64,000 bases of DNA. It comes from Nannochloropsis oceanica (taxonomy: Eukaryota > Sar > Eustigmatophyceae > Eustigmatales > Monodopsidaceae). The DNA lies in assembly GCA_004519485.1 (NCBI GenBank), contig CP038122.1, forward strand, positions 496,001-560,000. The letters are read 5' to 3'. The notes under the pieces were generated by a model. That model was not told the origin of the DNA and did not search any database. It saw only the letters and a program-made list of their open reading frames with translations. Positions 56,138 through 64,000 of the stretch are shown in pieces. The position numbers were made by a program, and so were the translations under genes. How positions within the stretch are numbered: the stretch's first letter is position 1; each line of letters opens with the position of its first letter.

Positions 56138-59100
56138 ATGTCCACCCCCACCCACGCACCGGCATTCATATGCACAGATCTCATAATGGCCACCGCTCTA
56201 GCAGGTGCCTTTGTTCGGCTTCTCTTTGTCATTGGTACGTCGTTTTCTTTCGTCCTCCCTCGCTTTTTCCCTCTATCTCCCTCCTTCCGCTCCCTTCACC
56301 ATTCCCATATTGTGAGGGGCAGACATGTATTGAGGCCGGCGGCATGCAGCAATGGCTTTTGTGCATCGATGATTTCTTGCCCTTCACCGCTTCTCTAATT
56401 CACATTCCCTTTCATTCATTTCCGACCTCTTCAGGAGACGATGCCCCAGCAGCGACTAAGGCCGCAGCAGAAGCAGCGGCAGCAGCAGCTGCGAACGATG
56501 CGGCCATGGCACCAGCTCCAAGCGTCTCGCATGAATTTGGGGCGCTCAATACGTTGCTTCTGGTCCTTGTGCTTGGTACGTGGGATTGGGGCGGGAGGGA
56601 GGCGGGAGGGAGGGAGGCAGGAGGGTCTGCTTCTTACCACCTGATGACACTTCTACAGGCCTCTGCATCCTCTCGGCCTACCTCGTCAAGGCATTCAAGT
56701 TTTACTACCTGCCCGAGTACGTGCCTTCTTCTTTCTCTCCCTGCTTCCCTCCCTATGTCCTACCCCTCACCCTCTGTCCTTCCTTAGGTCCGCCGCTGCC
56801 ATTCTTGTCGGTCTTATCGTCGGTGGTTTCGCCCGGCTGTTCTCGCCCTCGAAGGATGAATTGGACTTCCTCTCGTTTCGTCCAGAGCTGTTCTTCTTTC
56901 TCTTTCTGCCACCCATCATATTTGAAGCCGGTACGTGAGGCAGCAGCGAGGGAGGGCGGGAAGGCAGGGAAGGCAGCGATGCGGTGAAGCTATGAAGAAC
57001 GACGTCCTACTCACCCATCCCTCCTCCTCCCTCCCTCCCTCGTGCTCTCAGGCTACACCTTGAGGAAGAAACAATTTTTTTCCAACTTTTGGACGATTCT
57101 ATTTTATGCTGTGGGCGGTACCTTGCTCTCGACCTTTATGGTGGGGGGATTGACGTATGGGCTGGGGAAGGTGAGGACGGGAGGGAGGGAGGGGGGGAGG
57201 GAGGGCTGAGAGAGAAGGGTGTGGTGCCGGGGCAGTGTACGGGGATATTTTAAGGCGCATTTCGTCATGGGTTTATCTCCATCATCGCATCGGGCGCGTG
57301 AAGCCCTTCACTCCCTCCAAGCTCCCTCTCACCCTCCCTCCCTCCCTCCCTCCCTCCCTCCCTCCCTAGATGGGCATTATCCCTATAGACACCCACAACC
57401 CCATGGAGGCCCTGTGCTTTGGCTCTCTAATCTCGGCCGTGGATCCGGTGGCCACGCTCAGTATCATAGGGTAGGGAAAAAGGGAGGGAGGGAGGGAGGG
57501 CGGGCTCTCTCACATCTCGAACGTGGATCCGGTGGCCACGCCATATGCCTTCAGGCGTCGATTCACCCTCCATCCTTCCCTCCCTCCCTCTCTCTCCCCC
57601 TCTCTCCGTCCCTTCCCCCGACCCTCCCTTCTTCAGGTCGCCCGAGCTTCATTGCAACCCCCTTCTGTACTCCCTTCTGTTCGGCGAGAGTGTCCTCAAC
57701 GACGCGGTCTCCATCGTCCTCTTCCACACTTTCTCGTCGGTGAGCAACAGGGAGGGCGGGAGGGAGGGGGGGGAGGGAGGGAGGGAAGGGGGAGGGGAGG
57801 GAGGGGAGGAGTCATCATTGTAAATTCACGCACCTTGATCCTCCTTCCCTCACTCCCTCCCTCCCTCCCTCCCTCCCTCCCTCCCTCTCTCCCTCCCTCC
57901 CTTCCTCAGTACTACTCTGCTGACGTTCCTTTTTCAGGGGCGACCCTTCGCGCAGCCATCTCCAACTTCACCGTGGTAGGGAGGGAGGGAGGGAGGGAGG
58001 GAGAGAGAGGGAGGGAGGACTTTGAACAACAACAACCACAACAACAACCACAACAACCACAACAACAACAACAACAACAACAACATGAATGTAACGCATC
58101 CTCCCTCCCTCCCTCCCTCCCTCCCTCCCTCCCTCCCTCCCTCCCTCCCTCATCAGGTCTCCCTGGGCAGCATCGTGGCCGGCGTGGGCATGGCCCTCGC
58201 CTGCTGCTACATCTGTCGACACACCGCCCTCCGACGCTCTCCTAAGCACGAGATTTGCCTTCTCTTCCTCTTCTCCTACGGCTCCTACGCCTTTGCTGAG
58301 GCCATTTCCCTGTCAGGTGGGGAGGGAGGGAGGGGAAGGTGGTAGATGAGTGAGAGAAGGAGGGAGGGAGGGAGGGAGGGAGGGAGGGAGGGAGGGAGGG
58401 AGGGGTTTCCTTTTCTCTTGATGATTGCCTCGTTTCAGCCCTTCAATTCTTCTCCGCCGCAGCAACTCATCTCCTCCCTCCCTCCTCCCTCCCTCCCTCC
58501 CTCCCCCCTCGCATCCACAGGCGTGATGGCCCTCTTTTTCTGCGGCGTCATTCTCTCGCACTACAACAGCTACAACCTTTCCAAGCACTCCCAGGTGCTG
58601 CCTGAGGGAGGGAGGGAGGGAGGGAGGGAGGGAGGGAGGGAGAAAGAAACCGAGGGAGGGAGGGAGGGGGGGAACCATGGCCATAGACAACGATAGAAGT
58701 GAACCTGAGCCCTCCATTCACATCACCTTCCCTCCCTCTATCCCCTCCTACATCCCTTCCTTTCTCCTTGCTTGTTGCTACCCATCTCACCTTCCCTCCC
58801 TCCCTCCCTCCCGCCCTCCCTCCCTTCCCAGATCGCGTCAGAGACCATCTTTAAGGCCCTGGGGGTCGTGGCCGAGTATCTTGTCTTCCTTTTCATGGGC
58901 ACGGGGTAGGGAGGGAGGGGGGGAGGGAGGGAGGGGTGACGGGGGAGGCAGAGAGGGAGGGAGGGAGGGGAAGGAGAAAGGGGGAGAGGGAGGGAGGGAG
59001 GGAGGGAGACGTCATGTGACCCTTGTGCTTCTTTTTCTTGGGACACTCTCTAAACCATTCCCTCCCTCCCTCCCTCCCTCCCTCCCTCTCTCCAGCTTCT

Positions 59101-60930
59101 TCACCGGCCGTTTTCGGGTGTGGAATGTGGCCTTTATCCTCTGTGCCACCGCCTCCTGTCTCCTCGCCCGCGCCGCCCATATATTTCCCATCTCCTACCT
59201 AGCCAACCTTGGGAGACGGCAGAAGATCACGTGGAACATGCAGGTACTGCCCTCCCTCCCTCCCTCCCTCCCTCCCTCCCTCCCTCCCTCCCTCCCTCCT
59301 TGATTCATGCGGCAGCTCTCTGGGTGGTCAAACGTAGATCTATCCCCCTCCCTTCCTCCCTCCCTCCAGGTCGCCATCTGGTTCTCAGGCCTTCGAGGCG
59401 CCATCGCCTTCGCCCTCGCTCAGAACATGCCGGGTAAATGTGTTCTCCCTCCCTCCCTCCCTCCTTCACAAGGACGTGTATACTACCACCACCCTCTGCA
59501 TCTGCATTCTCACTCCTTCCCTCCCTCCCTCCCTCCCTCCCTCCCTCCCTCCTTCACAAGGACGTGTATACTACCACCACCCTCTGCATCTGCATTCTCA
59601 CTCCTTCCCTCCCTCCCTCCCTCCCTCCCTCCCTCCTCCAGGCCCTCACAAGGACGTGTATACTACCACCACCCTCTGCATCTGCATTCTCACCACCTTT
59701 GTCTGCGGAGGACTCACAGAGCCCATGCTAGAGACGCTGGGAATGAAGGTGGGGAGGGACGGAGGGAGGGACGGAGGAATAGGAGGGAGGGAGAGGAGAC
59801 ATCCAATGAGGGAGGGAGGGAGGGGCGGGCGCCGATTACTCACGTAGCTCTCTTCGTTTCCCTGTAGATCAAGCCCGGCACGACCTCATGCACTGACCTG
59901 GAGATGCCCATCGCCCACTACAACGAGGTAAGCCCCTCCCTCCCTCCCTCCTTCCCTCCCTCGCCTGCCCTCTTTTCTCCTTCCACCGGAACTTCAACAC
60001 CTGCCCGCCCTCCCTCCCTCCCTCCCTCTATTTCTTGCATTCTCCCTTGCGTGTTGACTCTTTTCACCCGAACGTCCTGGCCCGTTCACCCACCCTCCCT
60101 TCCTCCCTCCCTCCCACCCTCCCTCAGTCCCGAGCCTCTCCCCGCGGAGAGGGAGGGGACGACACGGACGCCTTCCCCAGGAGGAGGACGAGCACCAACG
60201 GGAGTTATGGGCCGGGGATGGAGAGGCCACACCGAGGCATTCATAAGCTTTGGAAGGTGAGGGAGGGGGGGAGGGAGGGAGGGAGGGAGGGAGGGAGGGG
60301 AGGGAGGGAGGGAGGGAGGGAGGGAGGGAGGGAGGGAGGGAGGGAGGGAGGGAGGGAGGGAGGGAGGGAGGGACGTGATCGATCATACGTAGTATGACGA
60401 GTAGGGCTCAACGCTGGCGCTCTCCTCTCCTCCTTCCCCTCCCCCCTTCCTTCCCCTCCATCTCTCGCCTCCCTCCCTTGCATCTTAGAATTTCGATACG
60501 CAATACATGAAGCCCGTGTTTGGGGGCAACGAGGAGGAGGAGGAGGAGGAGGAGGAGGAGATCTACGTCTGTGGAGGGAGGGAGGAAGGGCGGGCGGGAG
60601 GAAGGGAGGAAAAGGAAAATTTGCTCGTCTTCTCGACGGCTTCTGAGCAAGAGGATGAGGAGATACAGGTGATCAGGGGAGGGGATTGAGGGGATTATGT
60701 GAGGAAATGCGTTTTGGTGTGCGATCCGAGATGTTGAGGACAGTAGGGAGGGAGGGAAGGAAGGGCATGACTAACTTATGGCCTATGCTTCTGGATCTCC
60801 CCAATAGGAACTCAACGAGTCTCGCTATAAGTTTTCAAAGCAGCAGCAGCAGCAGCAGCATTATCAAGAGCAACATCAACAACAGCAGCAGCTGCGTCAC
60901 CAGCAGCAGCAACAGCAGCAGCGTCACTAG
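56138..60930 (+). CDS. endosomal-type Na+/H+ exchanger (CPA1; NHE6/NHX5-like)
   Basis: Eighteen exons, all phases consistent: 56138-56234, 56435-56575, 56659-56716, 56788-56930, 57052-57170, 57370-57470, 57637-57739, 57910-57975, 58157-58316, 58521-58594, 58832-58905, 59096-59243, 59370-59433, 59642-59748, 59868-59927, 60128-60256, 60489-60668, 60808-60930; 648 aa. About a dozen membrane segments. Family landmarks: FLFLPPIIFEAGYTLRKKQF, LISAVDPVATLSI, FGESVLNDAVSIVLF (the Asn-Asp of electroneutral exchangers), LLFLFSYGSYAFAEAISLSG, VMALFFCGVILSHYNSYNLS, WFSGLRGAIAFALAQNM, and the tail LWKNFDTQYMKPVFGG. These resemble the intracellular NHE6/7/9 and plant NHX5/6 clade, which sets luminal pH of Golgi and endosomes. 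The tail is Glu- and Gln-rich. An N-terminal signal-like segment and an Ala-rich linker precede the first core helix. Intron 13 contains two partial copies of exon 14. Confidence 0.94.
59467..59602 (+). repeat. two partial copies of exchanger exon 14 within intron 13
   Basis: A 48-bp block starting CACAAGGACGTGTATACTAC occurs at 59467, at 59555 and again within exon 14 at 59647. The spacings are 88 and 92 bp and each copy is followed or preceded by CCCT repeats. Confidence 0.95.
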
Positions 60931-62428
60931 CAGCTGCCATCCTGGTCTCAGAAAAAAACAAGGGGAAATCGCTAGGGCCGCAGGAAGAGGAGCAGGAGCA
61001 GGAGCAGGAGGGGGGGGGAAGAGAAGGATGGAGGGGGAAAGGGCGTTGTATGGATGGATGTGGAAGGAAGTCAATCGCTGGGTGGATGGGTGGGTTGGGA
61101 ACATCTGCCGGTTGACGAGAAGGAGAATCGGATTAATCCGCTCCCTGGCTACCCTTTCCAATCGACGTGGGTCCAAACTTTAGGGTTATGAGTGACTGGT
61201 TGTACCAGCAAGAGTTGTAGTGATGAAGGCGCAGCCAGAACCCTCTGTGCTTTGTAAGTAACAAGTCGAGTATGTTCGCTCCCCGCCTCTTGTGAGTGGT
61301 GGTGGCAAAGTAAACAAAATCCTCTCAACCAAATTCAACAAGACTTATAATTTTTTTAAAAGAAATCAAGTAAACAATGCAGTGAACAGTAGTGCTAGTG
61401 CTGGCAAGTATTTGGTTTGCGTTGACAAGTCCCATGCATTTTCTTGTTGGGCACGTAAAAGCACAATCCAACCTCCCCAGCAGCAGCACAACGGTCAGCC
61501 TCTACCATACGAAGTAGCACACATACAAGATCCACGGTCACAGCGCCAACCATCTACACTCCCACCCTTACCCGTCATGATACCCGCCGAGCCCGATAAC
61601 ACGCCTTCAAGAAGCATCCCAACCAATTCTACCAATCACAGCAGCAGCAGCACCACCACCACCACCACCACCAGGGAAAGACCCATTGCCGCAATGCCAA
61701 TGCCACAACAACAACAGCCACCACTACAATTACAACGAAAACTCATTCCTGTGGACCCTACCTGGGAGGACAAAGTGGTGTATGTCATGGCTCAGTACTA
61801 CCAAGAAGACAGAAGATATCTTGTAGGCCATTTGAGAAAAGTGTGGTCTGTTGAAGGATTCCCCATAACCCCCCATGAAACCTTCCTTTAAGTTGCTGGG
61901 TACATATCCGACTTCACCGTGGTCGGGCTTGATGGAGGCCATAAGCTTTCTTCTTTCGCCTAAATCCTAGTTGTTAGTCACCGGCGGCAAGATATGCGGA
62001 CACTCTATGTGTTGCCTCTCCTGTGACTTCCTCTTTTATCCCCCCCCGCCTCTCCCTTCTCCTCCTGGCCCTGTGTGGGCTATCCGGGGACTTAACTTGA
62101 TGAAAACCCTGTCAAAGTCGTTAGTAAAACTCGGACAAAATAAGGGGTGAATATGCAACAATTTACTGTTGGGAGGCTCCCCCTCGTATGCAAGTCCTAG
62201 AGGACGTCAGGTTGCATGCGATAGTTCTAGAGGGATGGAGGAACGGGCAGAAAAAAATAACTAGTAGTTAGCCATCATCATGGCATCATGGCATCATGTA
62301 CATCATGTATCATGTTCATGTTCATGTCTGCTTGCCCTTCCCTCCCATCGCCTGTCCCTCAATCATTTATATGCACATATATACACAATTAAAAGATCGG
62401 TGGGGAACTTATAGTCAAGGAGAGAATC
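60931..62428. other. intergenic, with an unrecognised open frame
   Basis: A plus-strand frame is open from 61262 to 61891 but has no ATG until Met 95 or so. It reads as a Gln/Pro/Ser/Thr-rich stretch ending in a more protein-like block (DPTWEDKVVYVMAQYY, HLRKVWSVEGF). It may be an exon of an unknown gene or a relic. The dispersed repeat (62090-62232) lies downstream. Confidence 0.4.
62090..62232. repeat. dispersed repeat, copy 3
   Basis: It shares an exact 35-bp core (62196-62230) with 3517-3551 and a longer, diverged match with 52555-52705. Confidence 0.8.
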
Positions 62429-64000
62429 ATGGGGGTTCAACGACTTTGGAGTTGGAGCAAAGAAAAGGTAAGCGCTTGCTCCACCTTGCATGTCGGCTCC
62501 ACGCCCCACCCTCCACATATCTCCCCCCTCGCCCCACTCCTCCTCCACCCCTCCGCTCCTACTCTTCATTCTCCCTCCTAAACCAGTCATAAAGGCATGT
62601 ACTATAGCTACAGAATAAAGAAGAATTTTGCTGCGTGCGCCTCGCATATGACCTCATGATAATAAAACCACACATGCATACAGCAACAACGTGACCTCCT
62701 TTACGAGCCGACCGACCTCGTCGACTTCCGCGGCAAGCGCATCATAATTGATGCGGCTTCCTTCCATCATTGGGTCTATGAGAATGTGATGGCAAAAAGA
62801 GACATGTACTACTTGGGAGATTATGGACCAGACGTTGTGGCGGCGAATCGCTACTTTATTCAGTCATTCTTTATCGACTATGGCATCCATACTGTGTGGG
62901 TACATGACGGGTCTTTCAATCCTGCCAAAGTAGCGACTCAAATGTCCCGCCGTGCAGAACGAGTGGCTCCGGCCGCGGACTTGATTAGTCGGCTCTTTGC
63001 CTGCTTGCGGAGCGCGCCCCGCGCCTGGTCCCCAAATGAGTCCTTTCTCACGGTTGCCAAGGAAGTGAGCAAAGGCTTGAAGGAAATGGACTGCTGGATG
63101 GAAGGTTGCACGGGCTGTGATGATTCTCTCTACATGCTTTTGGATGAGCTGGCAGCTGCAAGCCAGCAGGTAGGCGGCCCGTCGCTGACACATGTCAGGA
63201 CAATTCTTGAAGCGGATGCCTACATCGCAGCACAGTGCCTTGAGCAAGGCTTCGATGCCGTCATGTCCTCAGATACTGACTTTTTGGTGTTGGACTGTCC
63301 CTGGATTCCTCTTGATTTCGTCCAGCACCGCAGTGGGCCTGATTCCTGTCCCTGTAAGTTTGTCCCGAAGGGCCGCTTCTCCGAAGTAATGTACAACGCG
63401 GCCCTGCAGAGCCTGCAGCCTTTGCTGCGGACGGTCATGTTTCAAGGCAACTATGTGGGGGCGCATTCCTTAACAGGTTTTCGGCGGTTGTTGCCTGACC
63501 TGGCTTGTCTTCTCGGAAACGACTTTTTCTTTCCCACGGATCCACTGTCGGGGCAAAGCAAGGGCTTTGTAAAGAAGGTTACAATACCGCTGATCGGTGT
63601 GCAGCCGTGAGACAGAATGGGAGAGACAAAGGTGCCTGCAGTTGTGACGGTGACTTGCGATCTCGCATCTCACGACAAGGTTCAATGTGCACGCTTTCTG
63701 CTTGTTTGCCTCATCAACGGATGGGTCGAAGAAATCAGTGGGGTCCTGGATTTGACAGGCTCCTGCTCCGCTACGAGTTCTCCAAAATCTAAAAAACGGT
63801 CGTCTGCGTCAGAGTCTTCCTCGTTCTCTTCATCTTCGCCCTTAGCTGCCCTCCTATTTCCAAATGCACACCGGCGCCTCCAGGGGTATTTGACTGCTCG
63901 GGACCAGTACAAATTAGAGAGCAGTATGGCCAAGAATCGAATGCCTACTATTCTCGTTGATGCTGGCATTGCGGCACAGTACGCTACCTGTCGTTCAAGA
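62429..64000 (+). CDS. asteroid (ASTE1)-like XPG/FEN-superfamily protein, runs off window
   Basis: Exon 1 is 62429-62467 (MGVQRLWSWSKEK), exon 2 begins at 62684, phase 0. The start is the XPG-N type MGVxxLW. Then LVDFRGKRIIIDAASFHHWV, a feature of the asteroid/PIN-like fold, and an XPG-I region with acidic residues: ILEADAYIAAQCLEQGFDAV, MSSDTDFLVLD, followed by IPLDFV and DLACLLGNDFFFP. FEN-family nucleases bind two metals through such acids. A TGA at 63608-63610 interrupts the frame, but the same frame is then open to the window edge (LASHDKVQCARFLLVCLING, AHRRLQGYLTARDQYKLE). Removing 63597-63641 (45 bp, GT...AG) as an intron would keep the frame and bypass the TGA. The 3' end is outside the window. 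Substrate unknown. Confidence 0.75.

Noticed and set aside
63608-63610. TGA as a selenocysteine codon
   Set aside because: The family is not known to use selenocysteine at this place, and a short intron or sequence error explains it more simply.

Overview
This is a nuclear window from a small-genome eukaryote. Genes on both strands are split into many short exons with GT-AG (rarely GC-AG) introns, and there are no operons, ribosome binding sites or prokaryotic signals. The introns are filled with (GGGA)n next to the donor and (CCCT)n next to the acceptor. From memory (no search was run) this looks like a eustigmatophyte alga of the Nannochloropsis/Microchloropsis kind. Most gene models below were built by hand: the splice sites given are GT-AG unless stated, the phases of consecutive exons agree, and the total is a whole number of codons.

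Layout. 0-7 kb: an unrecognised Ser/Glu/Gly-rich protein, a degenerate duplicated stretch, and a GDAP2-like macro plus CRAL-TRIO protein (+). 7.6-15.5 kb (-): a START-domain lipid-transfer protein, a proteasome beta-4 (PSMB2)-like protein with an N-terminal signal-peptide-like leader, and a cytochrome P450; a possible small membrane protein lies on +. 16-17 kb (+): mitochondrial ribosomal protein bL29m. 18.7-28.5 kb (-): a UBXN7-like p97/Cdc48 adaptor, a small acidic hypothetical protein, and a GPKOW/MOS2-like spliceosome-associated protein. 29-31 kb (+): ATG5. 31.6-33.8 kb (-): SAP30BP/HCNGP-like protein. 34.5-37.5 kb (+): an unrecognised gene cut by a 100-N assembly gap, then the C-terminal part of an M3 (thimet/oligopeptidase A) metallopeptidase. 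39-40 kb (+): a small protein with KEN-box and RxL motifs. 42-44 kb (+): SURF1. 45-50 kb (-): a very large Gln-rich protein with a PAS-like core. 50-53 kb: gene-poor, with several repeats and a perfect hairpin. 53-61 kb (+): mitochondrial uL4m and an 18-exon endosomal-type Na+/H+ exchanger. 62.4-64 kb (+): an asteroid/XPG-like nuclease-fold protein running off the window.

The genes are mostly housekeeping: mitochondrial translation and assembly (bL29m, uL4m, SURF1), proteostasis (UBXN7, proteasome-like subunit, M3 peptidase, ATG5), RNA processing (GPKOW, SAP30BP), lipid and membrane biology (START, P450, GDAP2, NHE). They do not form one pathway.

The most striking points are (1) the strand-polar, self-complementary intron design, whose repeats contain no stop codon in any frame, so whole introns read through as Gly-Arg-Glu-Gly and Pro-Ser-Leu-Pro linkers; (2) the proteasome beta subunit with a secretory-type leader; (3) partial exon copies beside real exons in the exchanger and SAP30BP genes; and (4) a three-copy dispersed repeat and a 23-bp perfect hairpin in gene-poor DNA.
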